A stretch of 64,000 nucleotides of DNA, taken from positions 248,001 through 312,000 of the forward strand of contig NW_027473340.1 of assembly GCF_050947335.1 (NCBI RefSeq), in the 5' to 3' direction. A program made the translations under genes and the position numbers. Origin of the DNA: Megachile rotundata. Lineage: Eukaryota; Arthropoda; Insecta; Hymenoptera; Megachilidae. How positions within the stretch are numbered: the stretch's first letter is position 1; each line of letters starts with the position of its first letter. This document shows positions 33,831-50,900 of this stretch, piece after piece. A model generated the notes under the pieces. That model ran no database searches, was not told the DNA's origin, and saw nothing but the letters and a program-made list of their open reading frames with translations.

Positions 33831-34582
33831 AAAGGCAAGCATACAATCACAATCATACAATCTCAACCATACAATCACAATCATACAATCACAATCATGC
33901 AATCACAATCATACAATCATATTCATACAATCACAATCATACAATCACAATCGTACATTCACAATCGTACAATCACAATCGCATAACCACAATCAGACAA
34001 TCACACTCATACAATCACAATCATACAATCACAATCATACAATCACAATCATACAATCACAATCATACAATCGCAATCATACAATCAGAATCATACAATC
34101 ACAATCATACTATCACAAGCGTACAATCACAATCGTACAATCACAATCGCACAACCACAATCAGACAATCACAATTATACAATCACAATCATACAATCAC
34201 AATCATACAATCACAATCATACAATCACAATCATACTATCACAATCATACAATCACAATCATACAATCACAATCATACAATCACACTCATACAATCACAA
34301 TCATACAATCACAATCATACAATGACAATCATACAATCACAATCATACTTTCACAATCATACTATCACAATCATACAATCACAATCATACAATCACAGTC
34401 ATACAATCACAATCATACAATCACAATCATACTATCACAATCATACAATCAGAATCATACAATCACAATCATTCAAAAACAATCGTACAATCACAATCGC
34501 ACAATCACAATCGCACAACCACAATCAGACAATCACACTCATACAATCACAACCATACAATCACAATCATACAATCACAATC

Positions 34583-34806
34583 ATACAATCACAGTCATAC
34601 AATCACAATCATACAATCACAATCATACTATCACAATCATACAATCACACTCATACAATCACAATCATACAATCACAATCAAAGAATCACAATCATACAA
34701 TCACAGTCATACAATCACAATCATACAATCACAATCATACTATCACAATCATACAATCACACTCATACAATCACAATCATACAATCACAATCAAAGAATC
34801 ACAATC
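34583..34806 (+). repeat. Local 112-bp direct duplication
   Basis: A block running from the CACAGTCAT variant through ACTATCAC and CACACTCAT to the AAAGAATCAC variant occurs twice. The G of CAGTC lies at 34,594 and 34,706, and AAAGAATC at 34,681 and 34,793, so the spacing is 112 bp (eight units). The corresponding block near 35.4-35.6 kb has a single copy. Confidence 0.82.
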
Positions 34807-37528
34807 ATACAATCACAATCATACAATCGCAAGCATACAATCACAATCATACAATCTCAATCATACAATCACAATCATACAATCATAATCATACAATTAC
34901 AATCATACATCACAATCATACAATCACAATCATACAATCGCAATCATACAATCACAATCATACAATCGCAATCATACAATTACAATCTCCCAAATACAAT
35001 CTCCCACATACAATCATACAATCACAATCATACTATCACAATCGTACAATCACAATCGTACAATCACAATCGCACAACCACAATCAGACAATCACAATCA
35101 TACAATCACAATCATACAATCACAATCATACAATCACAATCATACAATCACAATCATACAATGACAATCATACAATCACAATCATACTTTCACAATCATA
35201 CTATCACAATCATACAATCACAATCATACAATCACAGTCATACAATCACAATCATACAATCACAATCATACTATCACAATCATACAATCAGAATCATACA
35301 ATCACAATCATTCAAAAACAATCGTACAATCACAATCGCACAATCACAATCGCACAACCACAATCAGACAATCACACTCATACAATCACAACCATACAAT
35401 CACAATCATACAATCACAATCATACCATCACAATCATACTTTCACAATCATACAATCACAATCATACAATCACAATCATACAATCACAATCATACAATCA
35501 CAGTCATACAATCACAATCATACAATCACAATCATACTATCACAATCATACAATCACACTCATACAATCACAATCATACAATCACAATCAAAGAATCACA
35601 ATCATACAATCACAATCATACAATCGCAAGCATACAATCACAATCATACAATCTCAATCATACAATCACAATCATACAATCATAATCATACAATTACAAT
35701 CATACATCACAATCATACAATCACAATCATACAATCACAATCATACAATCACAATCATACAATCACAATCATACAATGACAATCATACAATCACAATCAT
35801 ACTTTCACAATCATACTATCACAATCATACAATCACAATCATACAATCACAGTCATACAATCACAATCATACAATCACAATCATACTATCACAATCATAC
35901 AATCACAATCATACAATCACAATCATACAATCACACTCATACAATCACAATCATACAATCTCAATCATACAACCTCAATCATACAATCACAATCATACAA
36001 TCATAATCATACAATTACAATCATACATCACAATCATACAATCACAATCATACAATCGCAATCATACAATCACAATCATACAATCGCAATCATACAATTA
36101 CAATCTCCCAAATACAATCTCCCAAATACAATCTCCCAAATACAATCATACAATCACAATCATACAATCACAATCATACAATCACAATCATACAATCACA
36201 ATCATACAATCACAATCATACAATCACAATCATACAATCACAATCATGCAATCACAATCATACAATCAGAATCATACAATCACAATCATTCAATAACAAT
36301 CGTACAATCACAATCGCACAATCACAATCGCACAACCACAATCAGACAATCACACTCATACAATCACAACCATACAATCACAATCATACAATCACAATCA
36401 TACCATCACAATCATACTTTCACAATCATACAATCACAATCATACAATCACAATCATACAATCACAATCATACAATCACAGTCATACAATCACAATCATA
36501 CAATCACAATCATACTATCACAATCATACAATCACACTCATACAATCACAATCATACAATCACAATCAAAGAATCACAATCATACAATCACAATCATACA
36601 ATCGCAAGCATACAATCACAATCATACAATCTCAATCATACAATCACAATCATACAATCATAATCATACAATTACAATCATACATCACAATCATACAATC
36701 ACAATCATACAATCGCAATCATACAATCACAATCATACAATCGCAATCATACAATTACAATCTCCCAAATACAATCTCCCACATACAATCATACAATCAC
36801 AATCATACAATCACAATCATACAATCATAATCATACAATTACAATCATACATCACAATCATACAATCACAATCATACAATCGCAATCGTACAATCACAAT
36901 CATACAATCGCAATCATACAATTACAATCTCCCAAATACAATCTCCCAAATACAATCATACAATCACAATCATACAATCACAATCATACAATCACAATCA
37001 TACAATCACAATCATACAATCACTATCATACAATCTCAATCATACAGTCACAATCATACAATCATAATCATACAATTACAATCATACATCACAATCATAC
37101 AATCACAATCATACAATCGTAATCATACAATCACAATCATACAATCACAATCATACAATCATAATCACACAATTACAATCATACATCACAATCATACAAT
37201 CACAATCATACAATCGCAATCATACAATCACAATCATACAATCGCAATCATACAATTACAATCTCCCAAATACAATCTCCCAAATACAATCTCCCAAATA
37301 CAATCATACAATCACAATCATACAATCACAATCATACAATCACAATCATACAATCACAATCATACAATCACAATCATACTATCACAATCATACAAACACA
37401 ATCATACAATCACAATCATACAATCACAATCATACAATCACAATCATACAATTACAATCATACATCACAATCATACAATCACAATCATACAATCGCAATC
37501 ATACAATCACAATCATACAATCACTTTC

Positions 37529-37839
37529 ATGCAATCACAATCATACAATCATATTCATACAATCACAATCATACAATCACAATCGTACATTCACAATCGT
37601 ACAATCACAATCGCACAACCACAATCAGACAATCACACTCATACAATCACAATCATACAATCACAATCATACAATCACAATCATACAATCACAATCATAC
37701 AATCACAATCATACAATCACAATCATGCAATCACAATCATACAATCATATTCATACAATCACAATCATACAATCACAATCGTACATTCACAATCGTACAA
37801 TCACAATCGCACAACCACAATCAGACAATCACACTCATA
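37529..37839 (+). repeat. CATATTCATAC block doublet, 196-bp spacing
   Basis: Starts lie at 37,529 and 37,725. It is preceded by an unusual CACTTTCATGC, and the second block keeps ACCACAATC, unlike the other 196-bp doublets. Confidence 0.83.
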
Positions 37840-39725
37840 CAATCACAATCATACAATCATAATCATACGATTACAATCATACATCACAATCATACAATCA
37901 CAATCATACAATCGCAATCATACAATCACAATCATACAATCGCAATCATACAATTGCAATCTCCCAAATACAATCTCCCAAATACAATCTCCCAAATACA
38001 ATCATACAATCACAATCATACAATCACAATCATACAATCATAATCATACAATTACATTCATACATCACAATCATACAATCACAATCATACAATCGCAATC
38101 ATACAATCACAATCATACAATCGCAATCATACAATTACAATCTCCCAAATACAATCTCCCAAATACAATCTCCCAAATACAATCTCCCAAATACAATCAT
38201 ACAATCACAATCATACAATCACAATCATACAATCACAATCATACAATCACAATCATACAATCACAATCATACTATCACAATCATACAATCACAATCATAC
38301 AATCACAATCATACAATCACAATCATACAATCACAATCATACAATCACAATCATACAAGCACAATCATACATTCAAAATCATGCAATCACAATCATACAA
38401 TCACAATCATGCAATCACAATCATACAATCAGAATCATACAATCACAATCATTCAATAACAATCGTACAATCACAATCGCACAATCACAATCGCACAACC
38501 ACAATCAGACAATCACACTCATACAATCACAACCATACAATCACAATCATACAATCACAATCATACCATCACAATCATACTTTCACAATCATACAATCAC
38601 AATCATACAATCACAATCATACAATCACAATCATACAATCACAGTCATTCAATCACAATCATACAATCACAATCATACTATCACAATCATACAATCACAA
38701 TCATACAATCACAATCATACAATCACAATCATACAATAACAATCATGCAATCATAATCATACAATCACAATCATACAATCAATATCATACAATCACAATC
38801 ATACAATCGCAAGCATACAATCACAATCATACAATCTCAATCATACAATCACAATCATACAATCATAATCATACAAATAGAATCATACATCACAATCATA
38901 CAATCACAATCATACAATCGCAATCATACAATCACAATCATACTTTCACAATCATACAATCACAATCATACAATCACAATCATACAATCACACTCATACA
39001 ATCACAATCATACAATCACAATCATACAATCACAATCATACAATCACAATCATACAATCACAATCATACAATCACAATCATACTATCACAATCATACAAA
39101 CACAATCATACAATCACAATCATACAATCACAATCGTACAATCACAATCATACAATTACAATTATACATCACAATCATACAATCACAATCATACAATCGC
39201 AATCATACAATCACAATCATACAATCACAATCATACAATCATAATCATACAATTACAATCATTCATCACAATCATACAATCACAATCCTACAATCACAAT
39301 CATGCAATCACAATCATACAATCAGAATCATACAATCACAATCATTCAATAACAATTATACATTCAAAATCATGCAATCACAATCATACAATCACAATCA
39401 TGCACTCACAATCATACAATCAGAATCATACAATCACAATCATTCAATAACAATCGTACAATCACAATCGTATAATCACAATCGCACAACCACAATCAGA
39501 CAATAACACTCATACAATCACAATCATACAATCACAATCATACAACCACAATCATACCATCACAATCATACTTTCACAATCATACAATCACAATCATACA
39601 ATCACAATCATACAATCACAGTCATACAATCACAATCATACAATCGCAATCATACTATCACAATCATACAATCACAATCATACAATCACAATCATACCAT
39701 CACAATCATACAATCACAATCATAC

Positions 39726-42700
39726 AAAGGCAAGCATACAATCACAATCATACAATCTCAACCATACAATCACAATCATACAATCACAATCATGCAATCA
39801 CAATCATACAATCATATTCATACAATCACAATCATACAATCACAATCGTACATTCACAATCGTACAATCACAATCGCACAACCACAATCAGACAATCACA
39901 CTCATACAATCACAATCATACAATCACAATCATACAATCACAATCATACAATCACAATCATACAATCACAATCATACAATCACAATCATACAATCACAAT
40001 CATACTATCACAATCGTACAATCACAATCGTACAATCACAATCGCACAACCACAATCAGACAATCACAATCATACAATCACAATCATACAATCACAATCA
40101 TACAATCACAATCATACAATCACAATCATACAATCACAATCATACAATGACAATCATACAATCACAATCATACTTTCACAATCATACTATCACAATCATA
40201 CAATCACAATCATACAATCACAGTCATACAATCACAATCATACAATCACAATCATACTATCACAATCATACAATCACAATCATACAATCACAATCATACA
40301 ATCACACTCATACAATCACAATCATACAATCTCAATCATACAATCTCAATCATACAATCACAATCATACAATCATAATCATACAATTACAATCATACATC
40401 ACAATCATACAATCACAATCATACAATCGCAATCATACAATCACAATCATACAATCGCAATCATACAATTACAATCTCCCAAATACAATCTCCCAAATAC
40501 AATCTCCCAAATACAATCATACAATCACAATCATACAATCACAAGCATACAATCACAATCATACAATCACAATCATACAATCACAATCATACAATCACAA
40601 TCATGCAATCACAATCATACAATCAGAATCATACAATCACAATCATTCAATAACAATCGTACAATCACAATCGCACAATCACAATCGCACAACCACAATC
40701 AGACAATCACACTCATACAATCACAACCATACAATCACAATCATACAATCACAATCATACCATCACAATCATACTTTCACAATCATACAATCACAATCAT
40801 ACAATCACAATCATACAATCACAATCATACAATCACAGTCATACAATCACAATCATACAATCACAATCATACTATCACAATCATACAATCACACTCATAC
40901 AATCACAATCATACAATCACAATCAAAGAATCACAATCATACAATCACAATCATACAATCGCAAGCATACATTCACAATCATACAATCTCAATCATACAA
41001 TCACAATCATACAATCATAATCATACAATTACAATCATACATCACAATCATACAATCACAATCATACAATCACAATCATACAATCACAATCATACAATCA
41101 CAATCATACAATGACAATCATACAATCACAATCATACTTTCACAATCATACTATCACAATCATACAATCACAATCATACAATCACAGTCATACAATCACA
41201 ATCATACAATCACAATCATACTATCACAATCATACAATCACAATCATACAATCACAATCATACAATCACACTCATACAATCACAAACATACAATCTCAAT
41301 CATACAATCTCAATCATACAATCACAATCATACAATCATAATCATACAATTACAATCATACATCACAATCATACAATCACAATCATACAATCGCAATCAT
41401 ACAATCACAATCATACAATCGCAATCATACAATTACAATCACCCAAATACAATCTCCCAAATACAATCTCCCAAATACAATCATACAATCACAATCATAC
41501 AATCACAATCATACAATCACAATCATACAATCACAATCATACAATCACAATCATACAATCACAATCATGCAATCACAATCATACAATCAGAATCATACAA
41601 TCACAATCATTCAATAACAATCGTACAATCACAATCGCACAATCACAATCGCACAACCACAATCAGACAATCACACTCATACAATCACAACCATACAATC
41701 ACAATCATACAATCACAATCATACCATCACAATCATACTTTCACAATCATACAATCGCAATCATACAATCACAATCATACTATCACAATCATACAAACAC
41801 AATCATACAATCACAATCATACAATCACAATCATACAATCACAATCATACAATTACAATCATACATCACAATCATACAATCACAATCATACAATCGCAAT
41901 CATACAATCACAATCATACAATCACAATCATGCAATCACAATCATACAATCATATTCATACAATCACAATCATACAATCACAATCGTACATTCACAATCG
42001 TACAATCACAATCGCACAACCACAATCAGACAATCACACTCATACAATCACAATCATACAATCACAATCATACAATCACAATCATACAATCACAATCATA
42101 CAATCACAATCATGCAATCACAATCATACAATCATATTCATACAATCACAATCATACAATCACAATCGTACATTCACAATCGTACAATCACAATCGCACA
42201 ACCACAATCAGACAATCACACTCATACAATCACAATCATACAATCACAATCATACAATCACAATCATACAATCACAATCATACAATCACAATCATACAAT
42301 CACAATCATATAATCACAATCATACAATCACAATCATACATTCAAAATCATGCAATCACAATCATACAATCACAATCATGCAATCACAATCATACAATCA
42401 GAATCATACAATCACAATCATTCAATAACAATCGTACAATCACAATCGCACAATCACAATCGCACAACCACAATCAGACAATCACACTCATACAATCAAA
42501 ACCATACAATCACAATCATACAATCACAATCATACTATCACAATCATACTTTCACAATCATACAATCACAATCATACAATCACAGTCATACAATCACAAT
42601 CATACAATCACAATCATACAATCACAATCGCACAACCACAATCAGACAATCACACTCATACAATCACAATCATACAATCACAATCATACAATCATAATCA

Positions 42701-42940
42701 CACAATTACAATCATACATCACAATCATACAATCACAATCATACAATCGCAATCATACAATCACAATCATACAATCGCAATCATACAATTACAATCTCCC
42801 AAATACAATCTCCCAAATACAATCATACAATCACAATCATACAATCACAATCATACAATTACAATCATACAATCACAATCATACAATCACAATCATACAA
42901 TCACAATCATACCATCACAATCATACAATCACAATCATAC
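39726..42940 (+). repeat. Higher-order interval, 3,215 bp, spanning the 33.9-kb junction
   Basis: Five 13-bp units lie near 40,393, 41,037, 41,360, 41,862 and 42,715 (3,215 = 14 x 230 - 5). Up to 41,757 the modules resemble 27.8-28.5 kb and 10.4-11.1 kb. From 41,758 the sequence is that of 7,878 onward. CTCCC clusters lie near 40,473, 41,435 (first copy ACCCAAAT) and 42,795. Confidence 0.8.
41930..42226 (+). repeat. CATATTCATAC block doublet, 182-bp spacing
   Basis: Starts lie at 41,930 and 42,112. It is the 33,880-bp copy of the 8,050 doublet and lies just inside the duplication junction. Confidence 0.85.
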
Positions 42941-45900
42941 AAAGGCAAGCATACAATCACAATCATACAATCTCAACCATACAATCACAATCATACAATC
43001 ACAATCATGCAATCACAATCATACAATCATATTCATACAATCACAATCATACAATCACAATCGTACATTCACAATCGTACAATCACAATCGCACAACCAC
43101 AATCAGACAATCACACTCATACAATCACAATCATACAATCACAATCATACAATCACAATCATACAATCACAATCATACAATCACAATCATACAATCACAA
43201 TCATACAATCACAATCATACTATCACAATCGTACAATCACAATCGTACAATCACAATCGCACAACCACAATCAGACAATCACAATCATACAATCACAATC
43301 ATACAATCACAATCATACAATCACAATCATACAATCACAATCATACAATCACAATCATACAATCACAATCATACTTTCACAATCATACTATCACAATCAT
43401 ACAATCACAATCATACAATCACAGTCATACAATCACAATCATACAATCACAATCATACTATCACAATCATACAATCACAATCATACAATCACAATCATAC
43501 AATCACACTCATACAATCACAATCATACAATCTCAATCATACAATCTCAATCATACAATCACAATCATACAATCATAATCATACAATTACAATCATACAT
43601 CACAATCATACAATCACAATCATACAATCGCAATCATACAATCACAATCATACAATCGCAATCATACAATTACAATCTCCCAAATACAATCTCCCAAATA
43701 CAATCTCCCAAATACAATCATACAATCACAATCATACAATCACAAGCATACAATCACAATCATACAATCACAATCATACAATCACAATCATACAATCACA
43801 ATCATGCAATCACAATCATACAATCAGAATCATACAATCACAATCATTCAATAACAATCGTACAATCACAATCGCACAATCACAATCGCACAACCACAAT
43901 CAGACAATCACACTCATACAATCACAACCATACAATCACAATCATACAATCACAATCATACCATCACAATCATACTTTCACAATCATACAATCACAATCA
44001 TACAATCACAATCATACAATCACAATCATACAATCACAGTCATACAATCACAATCATACAATCACAATCATACTATCACAATCATACAATCACACTCATA
44101 CAATCACAATCATACAATCACAATCAAAGAATCACAATCATACAATCACAATCATACAATCGCAAGCATACAATCACAATCATACAATCTCAATCATACA
44201 ATCACAATCATACAATCATAATCATACAATTACAATCATACATCACAATCATACAATCACAATCATACAATCACAATCATACAATCACAATCATACAATC
44301 ACAATCATACAATGACAATCATACAATCACAATCATACTTTCACAATCATACTATCACAATCATACAATCACAATCATACAATCACAGTCATACAATCAC
44401 AATCATACAATCACAATCATACTATCACAATCATACAATCACAATCATACAATCACAATCATACAATCACACTCATACAATCACAATCATACAATCTCAA
44501 TCATACAATCTCAATCATACAATCACAATCATACAATCATAATCATACAATTACAATCATACATCACAATCATACAATCACAATCATACAATCGCAATCA
44601 TACAATCACAATCATACAATCGCAATCATACAATTACAATCTCCCAAATACAATCTCCCAAATACAATCTCCCAAATACAATCATACAATCACAATCATA
44701 CAATCACAATCATACAATCACAATCATACAATCACAATCATACAATCACAATCATGCAATCACAATCATACAATCAGAATCATACAATCACAATCATTCA
44801 ATAACAATCGTACAATCACAATCGCACAATCACAATCGCACAACCACAATCAGACAATCACACTCATACAATCACAACCATACAATCACAATCATACAAT
44901 CACAATCATACCATCACAATCATACATTCACAATCATACAATCACAATCATACAATCACAATCATACAATCACAATCATACAATCACAGTCATACAATCA
45001 CAATCATACAATCACAATCATACTATCACAATCATACAATCACACTCATACAATCACAATCATACAATCACAATCAAAGAATCACAATCATACAATCACA
45101 ATCATACAATCGCAAGCATACAATCACAATCATACAATCTCAATCATACAATCACAATCATACAATCATAATCATACAATTACAATCATACATCACAATC
45201 ATACAATCACAATCATACAATCGCAATCATACAATCACAATCATACAATCGCAATCATACAATTACAATCTCCCAAATACAATCTCCCACATACAATCAT
45301 ACAATCACAATCATACAATCACAATCATACAATCATAATCATACAATTACAATCATACATCACAATCATACAATCACAATCATACAATCGCAATCGTACA
45401 ATCACAATCATACAATCGCAATCATACAATTACAATCTCCCAAATACAATCTCCCAAATACAATCTCCCAAATACAATCTCCCAAATACAATCATACAAT
45501 CACAATCATACAATCACAATCATACAATCACAATCATACAATCACAATCATACAATCACAATCATACTATCACAATCATACAATCACAATCATACAATCA
45601 CAATCATACAATCACAATCATACAAGCACAATCATACATTCAAAAACATGCAATCACAATCATACAATCACAATCATGCAATCACAATCATACAATCAGA
45701 ATCATACAATCACAATTATTCAATAACAATCGTACAATCACAATCGCACAATCACAATCGCACAACCACAATCAGACAATAACACTCATACAATCACAAC
45801 CATACAATCACAATCATACAATCACAATCATACCATCACAATCATACTTTCACAATCATACAATCACAATCATACAATCACAATCATACAATCGCAATCA

Positions 45901-47900
45901 TACAATCACTATCATACAATCTCAATCATACAGTCACAATCATACAATCATAGTCATACAATTACAATCATACATCACAATCATACAATCACAATCATAC
46001 AATCGTAATCATACAATCACAATCATACAATCACAATCATACAATCATAATCACACAATTACAATCATACATCACAATCATACAATCACAATCATACAAT
46101 CGCAATCATACAATCACAATCATACAATCGCAATCATACAATTACAATCTCCCAAATACAATCTCCCAAATACAATCATACAATCACAATCATACAATCA
46201 CAATCATACAATTACAATCATACAATCACAATCATACAATCACAATCATACAATCACAATCATACAATCACAATCATACTATCACAATCATACAAACACA
46301 ATCATACAATCACAATCATACAATCACAATCATACAATCACAATCATACAATTACAATCATACATCACAATCATACAATCACAATCATACAATCGCAATC
46401 ATACAATCACAATCATACAATCACAATCATGCAATCACAATCATACAATCATATTCATACAATCACAATCATACAATCACAATCGTACATTCACAATCGT
46501 ACAATCACAATCGCACAACCACAATCAGACAATCACACTCATACAATCACAATCATACAATCACAATCATACAATCACAATCATACAATCACAATCATAC
46601 AATCACAATCATGCAATCACAATCATACAATCATATTCATACAATCACAATCATACAATCACAATCGTACATTCACAATCGTACAATCACAATCGCACAA
46701 CCACAATCAGACAATCACACTCATACAATCACAATCATACAATCACAATCATACAATCACAATCATACAATCACAATCATACAATCACAATCATACAATC
46801 ACAATCATATAATCACAATCATACAATCACAATCATACATTCAAAATCATGCAATCACAATCATACAATCACAATCATGCAATCACAATCATACAATCAG
46901 AATCGTACAATCACAATCATTCAATAACAATCGTACAATCACAATCGCACAATCACAATCGCACAACCACAATCAGACAATCACACTCATACAATCAAAA
47001 CCATACAATCACAATCATACAATCACAATCATACTATCACAATCATACTTTCACAATCATACAATCACAATCATACAATCACAGTCATACAATCACAATC
47101 ATACAATCACAATCATACAATCACAATCATACAATCATAATCATACAATCACAATCATACAATCACAATCATACAATCAATATCATACAATCACAATCAT
47201 ACAATCGCAAGCATACAATCACAATCATACAATCACAATCATACAATCACAATCATACAATCGCAATCATACAATCACAATCATACAATCTCAATCATAC
47301 AATCACAATCATAGAATCATAATCATACAATTACAATCATACATCACAATCATACAATCACAATCATACAATCGCAATCATACAATCACAATCATACAAT
47401 CACAATCATACAATCATAATCATACAATTACAATCATACATCACAATCATACAATCACAATCATACAATCACAATCATGCAATCACAATCATACAATCAG
47501 AATCATACAATCACAATCATTCAATAACAATCATACATTCAAAATCATGCAATCACAATCATACAATCACAATCATGCAATCACAATCATACAATCAGAA
47601 TCATACAATCACAATCATTCAATAACAATCGTACAATCACAATCGTACAATCACAATCGCACAACCACAATCAGACAATCACACTCATACAATCACAATC
47701 ATACAATCACAATCATACAATCACAATCATACCATCACAATCATACCTTCACAATCATACAATCACAATCATACAATCACAATCATACAATCACAGTCAT
47801 ACAATCACAATCATACAATCACAATCATACTATCACAATCATACAATCACAATCATACAATCACAATCATACAATCACAATCATACAATCACAATCATAC
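42941..47900 (+). repeat. Higher-order repeat, 4,960 bp, second copy of 9,061-14,020
   Basis: The length is the same as its counterpart and the marker positions are at +33,880 throughout. A at 46,742 replaces G at 12,862, while the G near 46,904 is shared with 13,024. This shows the duplicated template was the 9-14 kb interval and not the 4.5-9 kb one. Confidence 0.85.
46429..46725 (+). repeat. CATATTCATAC block doublet, 182-bp spacing
   Basis: Starts lie at 46,429 and 46,611. It is the copy of the doublet at 12,549. Confidence 0.85.
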
Positions 47901-50900
47901 AAAGGCAAGCATACAATCACAATCATACAATCTCAACCATACAATCACAATCATACAATCACAATCATGCAATCACAATCATACAATCATATTCATACAA
48001 TCACAATCATACAATCACAATCGTACATTCACAATCGTACAATCACAATCGCACAACCACAATCAGACAATCACACTCATACAATCACAATCATACAATC
48101 ACAATCATACAATCACAATCATACAATCGCAATCATACAATCAGAATCATACAATCACAATCATACTATCACAATCGTACAATCACAATCGTACAATCAC
48201 AATCGCACAACCACAATCAGACAATCACAATTATACAATCACAATCATACAATCACAATCATACAATCACAATCATACAATCACAATCATACAATCACAA
48301 TCGTACAATCACAATCATACTTTCACAATCATACTATCACAATCATACAATCACAATCATACAATCACAGTCATACAATCACAATCATACAATCACAATC
48401 ATACTATCACAATCATACAATCACAATCATACAATCACAATCATACAATCACACTCATACAATCACAATCATACAATCTCAATCATACAATCACACTCAT
48501 ACAATCACAATCATACAATCTCAATCATACAATCTCAATCATACAATCACAATCATACAATCATAATCATACAATTACAATCATACATCACAATCATACA
48601 ATCACAATCATACAATCGCAATCATACAATCACAATCATACAATCGCAATCATACAATTACAATCTCCCAAATACAATCTCCCAAATACAATCTCCCAAA
48701 TACAATCATACAATCACAATCATACAATCACAAGCATACAATCACAATCATACAATCACAATCATACAATCACAATCATACAATCACAATCATGCAATCA
48801 CAATCATACAATCAGAATCATACAATCACAATCATTCAATAACAATCGTACAATCACAATCGCACAATCACAATCGCACAACCACAATCAGACAATCACA
48901 CTCATACAATCACAACCATACAATCACAATCATACAATCACAATCATACCATCACAATCATACTTTCACAATCATACAATCACAATCATACAATCACAAT
49001 CATACAATCACAATCATACAATCACAGTCATACAATCACAATCATACAATCACAATCATACTATCACAATCATACAATCACACTCATACAATCACAATCA
49101 TACAATCACAATCAAAGAATCACAATCATACAATCACAATCATACAATCGCAAGCATACAATCACAATCATACAATCTCAATCATACAATCACAATCATA
49201 CAATCATAATCATACAATTACAATCATACATCACAATCATACAATCACAATCATACAATCACAATCATACAATCACAATCATACAATGACAATCATACAA
49301 TCACAATCATACTTTCACAATCATACTATCACAATCATACAATCACAATCATACAATCACAGTCATACAATCACAATCATACAATCACAATCATACTATC
49401 ACAATCATACAATCACAATCATACAATCACAATCATACAATCACACTCATACAATCACAATCATACAATCTCAATCATACAATCTCAATCATACAATAAC
49501 AATCATACAATCATAATCATACAATTACAATCATACATCACAATCATACAATCACAATCATACAATCGCAATCATACAATCACAATCATACAATCGCAAT
49601 CATACAATTACAATCTCCCAAATACAATCTCCCAAATACAATCTCCCAAATACAATCTCCCAAATACAATCATACAATCACAATCATACAATCACAATCA
49701 TACAATCACAATCATACAATCACAATCATACAATCACAATCATACAATCACAATCATACAATCACAATCATACAATCACAATCATACAATCACAATCATG
49801 CAATCACAATCATACAATCAGAATCATACAATCACAATCATTCAATAACAATCGTACAATCACAATCGCACAATCACAATCGCACAACCACAATCAGACA
49901 ATCACACTCATACAATCACAACCATACAATCACAATCATACAATCACAATCATACCATCACAATCATACTTTCACAATCATACAATCACAATCATACAAT
50001 CACAATCATACAATCACAATCATACAATCACAGTCATACAATCACAATCATACAATCACAATCATACTATCACAATCATACAATCACACTCATACAATCA
50101 CAATCATACAATCACAATCAAAGAATCACAATCATACAATCACAATCATACAATCGCAAGCATACAATCACAATCATACAATCTCAATCATACAATCACA
50201 ATCATACAATCATAATCATACAATTACAATCATACATCACAATCATACAATCACAATCATACAATCGCAATCATACAATCACAATCATACAATCGCAATC
50301 ATACAATTACAATCTCCCAAATACAATCTCCCACATACAATCATACAATCACAATCATACAATCACAATCATACAATCATAATCATACAATTACAATCAT
50401 ACATCACAATCATACAATCACAATCATACAATCGCAATCGTACAATCACAATCATACAATCGCAATCATACAATTACAATCTCCCAAATACAATCTCCCA
50501 AATACAATCTCCCAAATACAATCTCCCAAATACAATCATACAATCACAATCATACAATCACAATCATACAATCACAATCATACAATCACAATCATACAAT
50601 CACAATCATACTATCACAATCATACAATCACAATCATACAATCACAATCATACAATCACAATCATACAATCACAATCATACAAGCACAATCATACATTCA
50701 AAAACATGCAATCACAATCATACAATCACAATCATGCAATCACAATCATACGATCAGAATCATACAATCACAATTATTCAATAACAATCGTACAATCACA
50801 ATCGCACAATCACAATCGCACAACCACAATCAGACAATAACACTCATACAATCACAACCATACAATCACAATCATACAATCACAATCATACCATCACAAT

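Larger units (their letters stand above)
33831..39725 (+). repeat. Higher-order interval, 5,895 bp
   Basis: This is the longest interval, with thirteen 13-bp units (5,895 = 14 x 422 - 13). From about 35.0 kb it parallels 22.4-26.7 kb at offsets of about 12,641, then 12,627, then 12,473 bp. The last step is a loss of eleven units (154 bp) near 36,970 relative to 24,350-24,530. ATGACAATC lies at 34,322, 35,161 and 35,776. The first two are 839 bp apart (14 x 60 - 1) and head partly duplicated blocks. CTCCC clusters lie near 34,985, 36,107, 36,765, 36,927, 37,261, 37,967 and 38,142. Confidence 0.78.
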
